The notes under the pieces: model-generated
The model's input: the letters and a program-made list of their open reading frames with translations, nothing else
Told to the model about the DNA's origin: nothing
The model's database searches: none
Shown: one piece after another, positions 5,749-12,795 of the stretch
Layout of the letters: the number at the start of each line of letters is the position of its first letter
How positions within the stretch are numbered: the first letter of the stretch is position 1
Position numbers and translations under genes: made by a program
Source of the DNA: a virus
Length of the DNA: 23,843 bases
IMG/VR virus record: IMGVR_UViG_3300027881_000079
Location: 1 to 23,843 of that record
Direction: 5' to 3' (one strand)

Positions 5749-6122
5749 TAACATGTTTTAGAAAGTTCATTAGAGTAGGCGCTCACCTCACCATTCGTAG
5801 CAGTAACGGTCATGTAAAACCAGTGAGTCCCTAGTGGAAGATCACGTACAGTCCATTGAATCAAGTATACGTCATTCAATTGCTCTACGCGAGTAATCGT
5901 GGCTTGTTCCATTCCTGATGCCTCATTAATGTAAATGGTAAGGCGTTGTAGATCAGTGTGTAATAGCTGGTCACCGTTTACAAAGGTGGAAGGAATTTCC
6001 CAATCAACTATGGCTGTGCAAGTGGCTGTTGGATTAGAAAAGTTGGGCGGCGACGAGGATTTATTCCCATCGCCACCACAACCTGCCAATAACAAAACTG
6101 CCGTTATTAGAATTTTCCTCAT
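5748..6122 (-). CDS. Lipoprotein with fibronectin type III-like domain, 124 aa
   Basis: The signal peptide MRKILITAVLLLAGC has a lipobox cysteine at residue 15, followed by a Gly/Ser/Pro linker and a beta-sandwich-like domain. The end of the domain (GTHWFYMTVTATNGEVSAYS, NELSKTC) strongly resembles a fibronectin type III repeat. The start ATG 6122 is chosen because it creates the lipobox and lies one base after the stop of the preceding secreted FN3-like gene; upstream codons to 6200 are an extension without support. The protein should be displayed on the envelope of the infected cell or attached to the virion. The function is unknown; FN3 domains in phage often mediate carbohydrate or surface contact. 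Confidence 0.75.
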   Translation of the reverse strand: MRKILITAVLLLAGCGGDGNKSSSPPNFSNPTATCTAIVDWEIPSTFVNGDQLLHTDLQRLTIYINEASGMEQATITRVEQLNDVYLIQWTVRDLPLGTHWFYMTVTATNGEVSAYSNELSKTC

Positions 6123-6123
6123 C

Positions 6124-6522
6124 TTAGTTAACCTGCAATAGTGTTGGCGGCAATGGAATCTTACCAAGATCACCAGCAGTATATGTACGTGTAGTCTCAT
6201 TACTGAAGGCTGATTCTTCGCCGTTAGTTGATATTGCTGTAGCTACCATATAATAAGATCCTGGAACACCAGCCACACAAAAAGCCATATCTTCTTGACT
6301 CGGTGATGGTGTACTGAATAGGATTGAATTATTATAAGGTCCGCCTGATGTGTCACCACAATATAGGCGGTAGGTGAGGACATCGCTCACAGGGATCATT
6401 GTCCCGTCCTCATACTGCGTAGGTGCCGTCCAAGTATATGTGGACGTAGGTGCTGCAATTGCCGTAGATACGGTAAAATTGAGCAGCACACAGGCTCCTA
6501 GACTCACTAGTATCGCTCTCAT
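6124..6522 (-). CDS. Secreted fibronectin type III-like protein, 132 aa
   Basis: A signal peptide (hydrophobic to about residue 20, probable cleavage after AIA at 23) leads to one FN3-like domain: STYTWTAPTQYEDGT, then LTYRLYCG and MVATAISTNGEESAFSNE. It has the same domain as the lipoprotein encoded next, one base away, so they appear to be a duplicated pair: one soluble in the periplasm, one lipid-anchored. The gene has its own sigma70 promoter (6571-6599) and a GGAG site before ATG 6522. Two cysteines in the domain may form a disulphide. No function can be assigned. Confidence 0.75.
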   Translation of the reverse strand: MRAILVSLGACVLLNFTVSTAIAAPTSTYTWTAPTQYEDGTMIPVSDVLTYRLYCGDTSGGPYNNSILFSTPSPSQEDMAFCVAGVPGSYYMVATAISTNGEESAFSNETTRTYTAGDLGKIPLPPTLLQVN

Positions 6523-6570
6523 CTTTTTTCTCCAACTTACATAAATGCTCGCTCTAGCATTTAAGCATTA

Positions 6571-6599
6571 AGTATAACATAAGTCGTAAAGAAAATCAA
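6571..6599 (-). promoter_or_regulatory. Sigma70-type promoter of the FN3-like gene pair
   Basis: On the minus strand TTGATT (6594-6599) and TATACT (6571-6576) are spaced by 17 bp, 48 bp upstream of the secreted FN3 gene start and directly after the stop of the 87-aa gene. Unlike four other sigma70 promoters here, it has no ATCAAnnACTTA element. Confidence 0.65.
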
Positions 6600-6602
6600 C
6601 AG

Positions 6603-6866
6603 TTATTTATGTGTGAGAATTGCCTTGAACATCTCTGCTTTTGTGAAGCCACCAGAGATTGGCATGAGATGCATTTGGTCTGAGACGGTTATGTTAATTA
6701 TGCCATCCCTATGTTTTAGCGCGGTCTCTTCAGAAGAGAATAGAGTTGCTTGGTCAAAGTTATCGTAGAAACTTCCAGAACGTTCACCTTTTAGAATGCG
6801 AGCATCAGCCCTCATACCGTAGTACTGGCCGTCCCTTGTTATAAAGACGTATGCTGTGAATTTCAT
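6603..6866 (-). CDS. Hypothetical protein, 87 aa, paralogue of the protein at 1488
   Basis: The sequence begins with a strand (FTAYVFITRDGQYYG) and continues with NFDQATLFSSEETALKHRDG and ends GGFTKAEMFKAILTHK. This layout matches the 80-aa protein at 1488-1730 (FAHARLFGMHKDAADSIK, KIFTAVLKG) and more loosely the 86-aa protein encoded just upstream. No function is recognised. ATGA overlap with the upstream gene at 6863-6866 shows translational coupling. It is the last gene of the 6603-8841 run before the FN3 promoter. Confidence 0.65.
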   Translation of the reverse strand: MKFTAYVFITRDGQYYGMRADARILKGERSGSFYDNFDQATLFSSEETALKHRDGIINITVSDQMHLMPISGGFTKAEMFKAILTHK

Positions 6867-7123
6867 TTTCGTTCTAGCCTGGCTATAAATAGGTCTTTAG
6901 TTTTGATTTGTAATATTCGAGGGAAAGGATTTATCTTATCCAATTTAGTATATACTACTTCCGCTTCTTCTATTGTATCGAATATAAATGCATCAGCAAG
7001 TAGGTTGGAGCTAGTTATTTCATGTGCCCCGATAACTTTTTGTTCTGAACAGAAATATTTCCAAACTATAGGCGCCTTTTCTTTCCTATAGGCAACCCTT
7101 CTCCAAGCAATAACGTATTTCAT
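6863..7123 (-). CDS. Hypothetical protein, 86 aa, distant paralogue of the 6603 protein
   Basis: Starting at ATG 7123 (KYVIAWRRVAYRKEKAPIVW), the protein has a central NLLADAFIFDTIEEAEVVYT and a C-terminal KTKDLFIARLERK. The pattern of an N-terminal strand, A-x-x-F then a helix EEAE, and F-x-A-x-L at the end parallels the neighbouring 87-aa protein. ATG 7123 is preferred over 7165 because it gives a 4-bp ATGA overlap with the previous stop, as elsewhere in the operon. No function is known. Confidence 0.6.
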   Translation of the reverse strand: MKYVIAWRRVAYRKEKAPIVWKYFCSEQKVIGAHEITSSNLLADAFIFDTIEEAEVVYTKLDKINPFPRILQIKTKDLFIARLERK

Positions 7124-7476
7124 TTTCGTTCGTATGGTTGGTGGCAAAATAAGCAACCATCCCAAGCTTGATCTATGTAGCTATCATAAACACAAGTCCC
7201 TATGGGAGAGGTAGGACAATCCCACGAAAAGTCACAATCACCTGTTTTGTGGAACAATGATGAATAGCTACGGTCATCATCTTCGCTTGGGAGTTTGCCA
7301 TCTAATGCTTCTCGTAATAGCCTAAATCGGAAGCTCTCTAGTATACGCTCGGCCTCTATCAACTCTTGATATGCTACTGCATGAGTATCCGATAGAGCAT
7401 TCTTAAAGATCTCTTTCTCATTGATCTCAATTGTGATCGTTTTAGACGTAACTGTATCGGGGGTCTTTGTGACCAT
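7120..7476 (-). CDS. Hypothetical protein, 118 aa, cysteine-rich C-terminus
   Basis: The first half is predicted to be strand then helix (KTITIEINEKEIF, QELIEAERILESFRFRLLRE). The second half has five cysteines (CDFSWDC, GTC, CLFC), possibly a zinc site, ending CLFCHQPYERK. No family is recognised. The start ATG 7476 is chosen because AGGTG lies about 6 nt upstream; GTG at 7485 is an alternative. The 5' part overlaps the preceding gene by about 35 bp, and the 3' end overlaps the next by 4 bp. Confidence 0.6.
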   Translation of the reverse strand: MVTKTPDTVTSKTITIEINEKEIFKNALSDTHAVAYQELIEAERILESFRFRLLREALDGKLPSEDDDRSYSSLFHKTGDCDFSWDCPTSPIGTCVYDSYIDQAWDGCLFCHQPYERK

Positions 7477-7909
7477 CACCTTCACCTAGTATTAATTGTG
7501 CTTTAAAAATTTCGTTCTCGTCTGTAACTAGTTTGAAGTTTCTGCAATACTTATTGCAGCTATATATACCTGGTTCAAATGAGCCTGAGGACAGAACAAC
7601 CTGTAATGCTTTGTCAAGTGTCGGATACCAACGCTCGTATATTTCCTGTTGTTCATCAGCAAACTGTTCTTCTTCCTCTTCGTCGTAATCATATATTTCA
7701 TTCTGGGGTCGAGGATCAAGGATTTCATATACATCACCTGGAACATGTGAATTTCCAAACGGACGTTTGCTATTTACGTAAGGTCCGCCTTCATATCCCA
7801 GACAGCTACCATCATCCATATTAATATGCATCTCACGGATTAATAGTACTTGTTCTTTAGTGAGCTTGTAATACTCTTGCTCACCACTTCGTCTTTGCTC
7901 AGTTCGCAC
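7442..7909 (-). CDS. Hypothetical acidic protein, 155 aa
   Basis: The protein has an N-terminal YYKLTKEQVLLIREMHI, a Gly/Tyr/Pro-rich section, a run of acidic residues (YDYDEEEEEQFADEQQ) and a cysteine pair near the end (CNKYC). The stretch YYKLTKEQVLLIR is similar to YYLTKDQMALLR in the membrane protein at 20588. The longest ORF would start at 7978, but a separate 49-aa gene occupies that region; GTG 7909 has AGAGG nine bases upstream and overlaps that gene's stop by 11 bp, so I prefer it. No function is recognised. Confidence 0.55.
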   Translation of the reverse strand: MRTEQRRSGEQEYYKLTKEQVLLIREMHINMDDGSCLGYEGGPYVNSKRPFGNSHVPGDVYEILDPRPQNEIYDYDEEEEEQFADEQQEIYERWYPTLDKALQVVLSSGSFEPGIYSCNKYCRNFKLVTDENEIFKAQLILGEGDGHKDPRYSYV

Positions 7910-8048
7910 GACCGATCCTCTTTTGAAGAACCTCAATCTCTGCCGCCTGTCGCTTGTTAGGTTCTTTAACCTGCTCAAGCGTATATAGTGCTTGTACGCG
8001 ACGACGTTTTAGTGCCGCAGCGCCTTTACTTACGTTTTGCCTAGCCAT
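7899..8048 (-). CDS. Hypothetical basic protein, 49 aa
   Basis: This short gene encodes MARQNVSKGAAALKRRRVQA followed by a helical charged segment ending IEVLQKRIGRAN. It is strongly basic at the N-terminus and probably a coiled helix, so nucleic-acid binding is possible but unproven. The ATG at 8048 overlaps the stop of the two-helix membrane gene by one base (TAATG). Its reading frame, not the longer overlapping one, fits the spacing of the operon. Confidence 0.55.
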   Translation of the reverse strand: MARQNVSKGAAALKRRRVQALYTLEQVKEPNKRQAAEIEVLQKRIGRAN

Positions 8049-8233
8049 TACGTTTTCCTGTTCCCATGAATGTAAATAACTCTACTTACTAGTGCCGCCA
8101 ACAATAGCCCACCTGAAATAAAATTGATCGTCGGTGCATCAGGTACGTGTACTCCAGCAATAAGTATAGCTGCAGGAATAAAGAATACCAGAAATCGCTT
8201 TGGCTCTTTTAAGCCATCATACCATTTATGCAT
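8048..8233 (-). CDS. Small two-helix membrane protein, 61 aa
   Basis: A charged N-terminus (HKWYDGLKEPKR) precedes helix one (about residues 13-28), a short turn with VPDAPT, and helix two (about 36-55) followed by a basic tail. No family is recognised. Its start overlaps the 69-aa gene by 8 bp and its stop overlaps the 49-aa gene by one base, so it is in the middle of the operon. Confidence 0.6.
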   Translation of the reverse strand: MHKWYDGLKEPKRFLVFFIPAAILIAGVHVPDAPTINFISGGLLLAALVSRVIYIHGNRKT

Positions 8234-8435
8234 TATCTTTCTCCATTATTTTAAAGAACTCAATGTGGTCTGCATCAATTGAGATTGTTCGCCTATCGCC
8301 AGGGCAACTATATAATGCACTTTGTCTATAAGTGAACCCCATCAGCCTATAACCCTCAGGGGCTAAAGCCTGCCAGTAGTCACGGTCAGCTAACGAACGC
8401 TCAATATCTTCCTGTTCATGTTTATTCCTGTTCAT
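8226..8435 (-). CDS. Hypothetical protein, 69 aa
   Basis: A charged soluble protein with WQALAPEGYRLMGFTYRQSA and a C-terminal FFKIMEKDNA; the middle looks like two or three short strands. No family is recognised. Overlaps of 14 bp upstream and 8 bp downstream place it in the same translation-coupled chain. Confidence 0.6.
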   Translation of the reverse strand: MNRNKHEQEDIERSLADRDYWQALAPEGYRLMGFTYRQSALYSCPGDRRTISIDADHIEFFKIMEKDNA

Positions 8436-8802
8436 TCTCTTCTCCTACCTGTGGCAACAGCCATCCTTTGTGTTCCCACACTTCGTCGATCTTCCAAAAT
8501 ACACGACGTGCATCGGGTTTTGGGCCGTCCTGTGACGGTGCTTCAATCATAGTCTTAGCTTCGAACATTTTCTCAGCCGCATAATATGTCTCATCGGAAA
8601 CATATGAGAGGTCACCAAAGCCACATAAGCTGTAGCCTATAAGCTGTGCAAACTGCTCTTGATCTTCCTGCGGGAAATCAATAACTGCTAGGTCATTCAT
8701 ATCAATACCGCCGTTGTCAAGTATATACCGAACTAAGGCATTCCCTTTAAACCGCAGAACGCCATGTTCGTCTAACCCCAATGGTTGGATAGGCTGTTTC
8801 AT
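8422..8802 (-). CDS. Conserved phage/bacterial hypothetical protein, 126 aa
   Basis: The sequence KQPIQPLGLDEHGVLRFKGN (from residue 2) and the middle EDQEQFAQLIGYSLCGFGDL, then SYVSDETYY, match a hypothetical family that I recall from many phage genomes and some prophages; no function is known to me. The start ATG 8802 is chosen because it forms an ATGA overlap with the previous stop and has AAGGAC upstream; the longer ORF to 8841 would run inside the previous gene. Confidence 0.7.
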   Translation of the reverse strand: MKQPIQPLGLDEHGVLRFKGNALVRYILDNGGIDMNDLAVIDFPQEDQEQFAQLIGYSLCGFGDLSYVSDETYYAAEKMFEAKTMIEAPSQDGPKPDARRVFWKIDEVWEHKGWLLPQVGEENEQE

Positions 8803-9191
8803 ATTTCGTCCTTGAGTTGAGCGATCATAACATCCATGCATTGGTCTTTTATGATGCCTGCAAGATAATACAACTTCTTGTCTGCACGAACGAGATTGCT
8901 GTTTATTTGTCTGCTAAATTTATCGACTGTGCGATACGCCATGTTCTTGCATCGTTTTACAGGTATACTGTCCGTATCGTCAACAACCAAAAACATCATC
9001 TCTGGAAGATAAATGTTAACTGGCGGTGTGTACGTTGTTGGACGGAGACTCTCAGGTACGTCTTCAATCGCACCTTGCTGAACCTCAACAGGCTGACTCT
9101 CAGGGAAAAAGTAATCGTGACCCCATAATCCCCACGTTACTTGACCTGCAACCAAACCAATAAATACTGCAATAAAAAATCCCGTCTTCAT
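8799..9191 (-). CDS. Membrane-anchored hypothetical protein, 130 aa
   Basis: From ATG 9191 a hydrophobic N-terminal helix (about residues 4-20, TGFFIAVFIGLVAGQVTWG) acts as a signal anchor or signal peptide. The remaining about 105 residues should be periplasmic: a proline-rich stretch (SLRPTTYTPPVNIYLPEM) then a helical region with two cysteines (KRCKN, KDQCMDV). No family is recognised. AAGGAC precedes the ATG and the gap to the RtcB stop is 8 bp, so it is likely co-transcribed with RtcB. Confidence 0.65.
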   Translation of the reverse strand: MKTGFFIAVFIGLVAGQVTWGLWGHDYFFPESQPVEVQQGAIEDVPESLRPTTYTPPVNIYLPEMMFLVVDDTDSIPVKRCKNMAYRTVDKFSRQINSNLVRADKKLYYLAGIIKDQCMDVMIAQLKDEI

Positions 9192-9199
9192 AATTGTCC

Positions 9200-10450
9200 T
9201 TATCCCTTTACGCAAACGACCTGACGAAGCGTATGTACAGCCTCAACCAAATCCTTCTGTGCGTCCATTACTGCGTCAATGTCCTTGTAAGCAGCAGGAG
9301 TCTCGTCAATCACTCCAGCATCCTTACGACACTCAATACCAGCCGTAGCCTTTTCGTGATCCTCGACTGTAAACAATCTCTTAGCCGCTGATCGTGAATG
9401 TGAACGACCTGCTCCGTGAGAGCAAGAGTTAAATGAATCAGCGTTACCCAATCCGCGCACGATGTACGAACGCGCACCCATTGATCCTGGGATGATTCCG
9501 TAGTCGCCTACGCGAGCCCGTACTGCGCCCTTGCGCGTAACGTGTACGTTAGCACCAAAATGATTTTCCATTGATACGTAGTTGTGATGGCAGTTGATAG
9601 CTTCCTTAGTAATCAAGAACGGAGGCAGCTTGCGAGTTAACGCAGCAATAACAAGCTCCATCATAACCTGACGGTTGCGGTACGCAAAGTCCTGCGCCCA
9701 GCCGACAGCCTCAACGTAATCGTCGTAGTAAGTTGAACCATCTACGAGATACGCAAGATCCTTGTCAGGTAAATGGATAAAGTGTCGCTCCATTTCCTTT
9801 TTAGCAATCTCAATAAAGTAACGACCAATGCAGTTGCCTGGGTTACGTGAACCTGAGTGTAGCATGATCCATACGTCGTCGTTCTCATCCAAGCAAAGCT
9901 CGATGAAGTGATTACCGCCACCTAATGTTCCAAGCTGACGATATGTACGCTCCTCAAGGTCACGCCCCATTGACTCAAGCTTAGGATGCTTTGCAACCAT
10001 AGACTTGTATCCCGTCTCGATCTGAGCGTGAGTATTCTTAAGTAACGTATTTGTCTTGTTGTGATACTTCATAGACAGGCGCTGTCGCGTATGCTGGTCG
10101 TGACCAACAGGAACAAAACGCTCGATCTCACCACGCACGTTTGTCAACGTATCAGGAAGATCGTTTGCCGTTAATGAAATGCGTACGGCATTCATGCCAC
10201 AGCCTATGTCTACACCGACTGCGGCAGGAATGATCGCACCCTTGGTCGCGATGACCGAACCAACCGTCGCACCTTTGCCCAAGTGAACGTCTGGCATTGC
10301 CGCTACATGCTTATGAATAAACGGTAGCGACGCAATGTTCTTAAGCTGATCCCGAGCCTGTGACTCAAAAGGAACGCCCTTTGTCCAAGACTTGATTAGA
10401 CCTTGTCCACCCAAGCCCTGCATTACTTCAAAATTATCTTTCTTAGCCAT
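9200..10450 (-). CDS. rtcB: RNA-splicing ligase RtcB
   Basis: The 416-aa protein joins RNA 2',3'-cyclic phosphate or 3'-phosphate ends to 5'-OH ends using GTP and manganese. All core motifs are present: AMPDVHLGKG (51-60), GVDIGCGMNAVR (79-90, metal ligands Asp81 and Cys84), LGGGNHFIE (176-184), LHSGSRNPG (197-205), CHHNYVSMENH (287-297), PGSMGARSY (321-329) and NSCSHGAGR (341-349), where His345 aligns with the histidine that carries GMP. Length is typical. No archease or RtcA is in the window. In phages it could repair tRNAs cut by host defence nucleases (inference). It follows the VWA-peptidase gene and two small genes in one minus-strand run. Confidence 0.97.
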   Translation of the reverse strand: MAKKDNFEVMQGLGGQGLIKSWTKGVPFESQARDQLKNIASLPFIHKHVAAMPDVHLGKGATVGSVIATKGAIIPAAVGVDIGCGMNAVRISLTANDLPDTLTNVRGEIERFVPVGHDQHTRQRLSMKYHNKTNTLLKNTHAQIETGYKSMVAKHPKLESMGRDLEERTYRQLGTLGGGNHFIELCLDENDDVWIMLHSGSRNPGNCIGRYFIEIAKKEMERHFIHLPDKDLAYLVDGSTYYDDYVEAVGWAQDFAYRNRQVMMELVIAALTRKLPPFLITKEAINCHHNYVSMENHFGANVHVTRKGAVRARVGDYGIIPGSMGARSYIVRGLGNADSFNSCSHGAGRSHSRSAAKRLFTVEDHEKATAGIECRKDAGVIDETPAAYKDIDAVMDAQKDLVEAVHTLRQVVCVKG

Positions 10451-10465
10451 TTGCTTCTTCTCTCT

Positions 10466-10882
10466 TTAATCTTCGTCTTCTGATTCTTCATATGCCTCTT
10501 GCACATAAAGATGTTCTTCCCATGCTTCCTCAATTTTTTGCAGCGGTACTTCTACTGCGTCGGGCATAGGTCTGTCTTGGTAATAAGCTGTGATGTAGGT
10601 TTCAGCTTTACCGTACTCTGCTATTTCAAGATCCTCGACAATGTGATCCAAAACATAATCGCCTGAATTCTCAAAGTCATCTCGAATCTCGTGGCACCAA
10701 TGTGCTACAGTGGAGCCAACTGATTTGATAAACTGCGCCTCGTCTACTCCAAACGTAATTTCGGGACCGAGGATTGCTTTACCTTTCGTAAACGTTACCG
10801 ATACATTCGCAGCTATGCCTTCGTAGACGCGTTCGTCGCCGCCCACGTCTGCCAAATATACTTGTCCGTTTACTGTAATCAT
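10466..10882 (-). CDS. Hypothetical acidic protein, 138 aa
   Basis: The N-terminal half looks like beta strands (MITVNGQVYLADVGGDERVY, VSVTFTKGKAILGPEITFGV), and the second half is acidic and helical, ending EAYEESEDED. No family is recognised. ATG 10882 gives a 4-bp overlap with the previous stop; TTG 10888 is an alternative. It lies between the coiled-coil gene and RtcB in the same operon; linkage to RtcB function is possible but unproven. Confidence 0.6.
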   Translation of the reverse strand: MITVNGQVYLADVGGDERVYEGIAANVSVTFTKGKAILGPEITFGVDEAQFIKSVGSTVAHWCHEIRDDFENSGDYVLDHIVEDLEIAEYGKAETYITAYYQDRPMPDAVEVPLQKIEEAWEEHLYVQEAYEESEDED

Positions 10883-11166
10883 TCCCAAGCTCTCTCTTCG
10901 TTAAGTCCTGATTGAAGGCAAAGTAGAAAAACTTTACCCTCAACATTTTCAATTTCACTCTGCCAATATTCACAACACTCGTTCTGACGGTGAATCATTA
11001 CAGGCTCTATTGTCCTGCTGTCACGTTGCATGTTGATTAATTCTTGAACATTAGCCTTGTACGTATGTTCAGCGTTATTCAATCTGCGCTGAAGATTCCG
11101 TATCTCAAGTTTCTTTGCATCTAGATCAGTTTGTGCTTGCGTTCTCATCGCATCAGCCCTCAACAT
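10879..11166 (-). CDS. Coiled-coil hypothetical protein, 95 aa
   Basis: Residues about 10-50 form a heptad-like helix (LDAKKLEIRNLQRRLNNAEH), followed by a region with four cysteines (ECCEYW, LLCLQ lacks a second one). The ATG at 11166 follows AAGGACTAGTAG, three bases after the VWA gene stop; ATG 11148 is a possible internal start. It is probably expressed with the VWA-peptidase gene. No function is recognised. Confidence 0.55.
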   Translation of the reverse strand: MLRADAMRTQAQTDLDAKKLEIRNLQRRLNNAEHTYKANVQELINMQRDSRTIEPVMIHRQNECCEYWQSEIENVEGKVFLLCLQSGLNEERAWE

Positions 11167-11169
11167 CTA

Positions 11170-12567
11170 CTAGTCCTTAGCAGCCTCTTCGTAATGTACG
11201 GTCTCGCCAAACGGTGCTTCAATCTCAGGGTACGTATGTACCAAAAATACCGTCGGGCACCAGTGCTCGTCACCCCAGCCACCACACGGGCAACCGTCAG
11301 TTGCTACGATGAGTTGGTCAGGAACCAAATCCTCTTCCTTCATCATCGCCCAGTTGCACTCAAAGTACGTGCCACCGCCGCCTTGCAGTTGAAAGTCGTC
11401 AACTTCGTCAATCGTGTCAGGGCCGTACTCGTGAATCTTGTACGTCTCTGTGTCAAAACACCAAGCCCGCAGCCTAAAGTCTGCAAACTGTTCCATAATG
11501 CCCTTGACCTCACCCATAATGTCTCGCAACATTTGATTGCTCATAGAGCCAGATGTGTCAATTGCAATATCAACGCTAACCATGTCGTCGTTGTCCATTG
11601 CAGGCAAGTAGTAATTGCTGCTCATGCTCTTACGCGACTGGCGCATCCAAGTATAATCTGACTTCAAAGTTGACTGTACAACATTGTTCAAATACTCGCG
11701 CCAGTCAATCTTGCTGTCTGTCCATTCGTCGATCAGTTGCTTAACGCCCATCGGAACGTTGCCTGCCTGACCGCTTGCAGTTTCAGCTACCTTTGCAGCG
11801 TCCATGACCGCTTTACGTATTTGGTCAGGGATACGGTCTAACTGTTCTTGAGAGATCGGGACAGGGCCAGTCTTGCCGCTGTGATCCTGTCCAGTGCCGC
11901 CACAAGATGTGCATTCGCCATCTTCGCCGTCACCTTTACCAGTGCCGCCACAATCTTCACATTCACCTGCTTCGCCGTCACCTTCACCTGGGCCTGAGTT
12001 CGGATCCATGTGCATGTCGTGTCCTGACTGACCGCTGTCTCCGTTTTCTTCCTTGTCCTTCTTCAGAAGCTCATAAACTTCCTCGGACGGCATGCCTCTG
12101 TACTTCTCTTCACAAAGTACACCTGGCTGGCCTGCAAATTCTTTCTTGAACTTCTTGTAGCCTGCTGGATTGATTTCCTTCAACAGTTCTTCAAACTTCG
12201 GATCCATCATCGTCTGACTAGACGGGAATGAACCAATGCTGAGGTCTTTCAGTTCAAGATTAATAACGTAGTCGCCTGCCATGTTGTGCAGCATTGGATC
12301 GCGACCGTCGCGTCGTGTTTGGTGGTCATAAACGTTATGCATCACTTCGTGAGCAATAACGAACTTTGTTTCATCAAGCGAACAGCGATCAATAAAATCC
12401 CTGTTGTAATACATGTGAACGAAATCGGTTGCAGCCGTCGGACACCATGCAGTTGCATCAATAAGTTTGAGGCGCATTGCGAGGACGCCGAGGAATACGC
12501 AGTCGTTATGGATAAAGTCAATACGGGCTTTAACCAACTTTTCTTCTGGGGTCCACTTCTGTGCCAT
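11170..12567 (-). CDS. Metallopeptidase-like and VWA domain protein (DUF2201 type), 465 aa
   Basis: The N-terminal domain (about 1-150) has a zinc HExxH motif, HEVMH at 73-77 with DH after it and GDYVINLEL downstream, as in the putative metallopeptidase domain of the DUF2201 family. A Gly-rich acidic linker holds two CxxCGGTG units (Cys203, 206, 219, 222), like half of a DnaJ zinc finger. The C-terminal VWA-like domain (about 328-465) keeps a MIDAS: DTSGSMS (337-343), Thr400 in GGGTYF, and Asp424 in VATDG. In bacteria such proteins pair with a MoxR AAA+ ATPase, and the next gene upstream encodes one. Start ATG 12567 is preferred to 12576 because GAGAGGA is too close to the latter. It has its own consensus promoter, so early expression is likely. 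Confidence 0.88.
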   Translation of the reverse strand: MAQKWTPEEKLVKARIDFIHNDCVFLGVLAMRLKLIDATAWCPTAATDFVHMYYNRDFIDRCSLDETKFVIAHEVMHNVYDHQTRRDGRDPMLHNMAGDYVINLELKDLSIGSFPSSQTMMDPKFEELLKEINPAGYKKFKKEFAGQPGVLCEEKYRGMPSEEVYELLKKDKEENGDSGQSGHDMHMDPNSGPGEGDGEAGECEDCGGTGKGDGEDGECTSCGGTGQDHSGKTGPVPISQEQLDRIPDQIRKAVMDAAKVAETASGQAGNVPMGVKQLIDEWTDSKIDWREYLNNVVQSTLKSDYTWMRQSRKSMSSNYYLPAMDNDDMVSVDIAIDTSGSMSNQMLRDIMGEVKGIMEQFADFRLRAWCFDTETYKIHEYGPDTIDEVDDFQLQGGGGTYFECNWAMMKEEDLVPDQLIVATDGCPCGGWGDEHWCPTVFLVHTYPEIEAPFGETVHYEEAAKD

Positions 12568-12596
12568 TTGTGCCATTCCTCTCAGTTTATATTCAT

Positions 12597-12625
12597 ATTA
12601 TACGTGTTTCTGGCCCTAACGTCAA
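12597..12625 (-). promoter_or_regulatory. Near-consensus sigma70 promoter of the VWA-peptidase/RtcB operon
   Basis: On the minus strand TTGACG (12620-12625) and TATAAT (12597-12602) are separated by 17 bp, about 30 bp upstream of ATG 12567. It can drive the VWA-peptidase gene and the run down to RtcB and beyond, since no terminator was seen between them. Confidence 0.8.
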
Positions 12626-12654
12626 TAGCTGACGCCACTTATATGCCTAAAGAT

Positions 12655-12720
12655 ATCAAACACTTACGATTAATTTGATGCTGTAGAATCAATGACTTAC
12701 AGGGCCTGTAAGTTGTTGAA
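12655..12720. repeat. Three ATCAAnnACTTA elements, two in inverted pair
   Basis: Copies are ATCAAACACTTA (12655-12666), ATCAATGACTTA (12688-12699) and the inverted TAAGTTGTTGAA (12709-12720, one mismatch). The last two form a dyad whose inner arms are extended by ACTTACAGG and CCTGTAAGT (12695-12713). The cluster lies between the MoxR terminator and the VWA-gene promoter. A regulatory protein site is the simplest reading. Confidence 0.6.
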
Positions 12721-12725
12721 AGTTT

Positions 12726-12765
12726 AAAAAAAGCCGCCCTCGGAGCATAAGTCCTTAGGCGGCTC
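12726..12765 (-). terminator. Rho-independent terminator after the MoxR gene
   Basis: Read on the minus strand, AGCCGCC pairs with GGCGGCT around a 19-nt loop, which has a possible inner GGA/TCC stem, and runs straight into seven T residues. It lies 31 bp past the MoxR stop codon, separating MoxR from the VWA-gene promoter so that the two partner genes are transcribed independently. Confidence 0.8.
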
Positions 12766-12795
12766 AGGGCGCAAGTCACATTGCACCATTAAACC

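Noticed and set aside
6887-6894. TATAAATA on the plus strand
   Set aside because: It lies inside a minus-strand coding region and faces no plus-strand gene, so it is not counted as a late promoter.
7910-7978. Longer start (7978) for the 155-aa protein
   Set aside because: This segment is the shadow of the 49-aa gene at 7899-8048, whose start and stop fit its neighbours; GTG 7909 with AGAGG upstream is better.
11131-11661. Plus-strand reading frame of 176 aa opposite the VWA-peptidase gene
   Set aside because: It mirrors a confidently identified gene; the translated sequence is low in acidic residues and has no motif or start signal.
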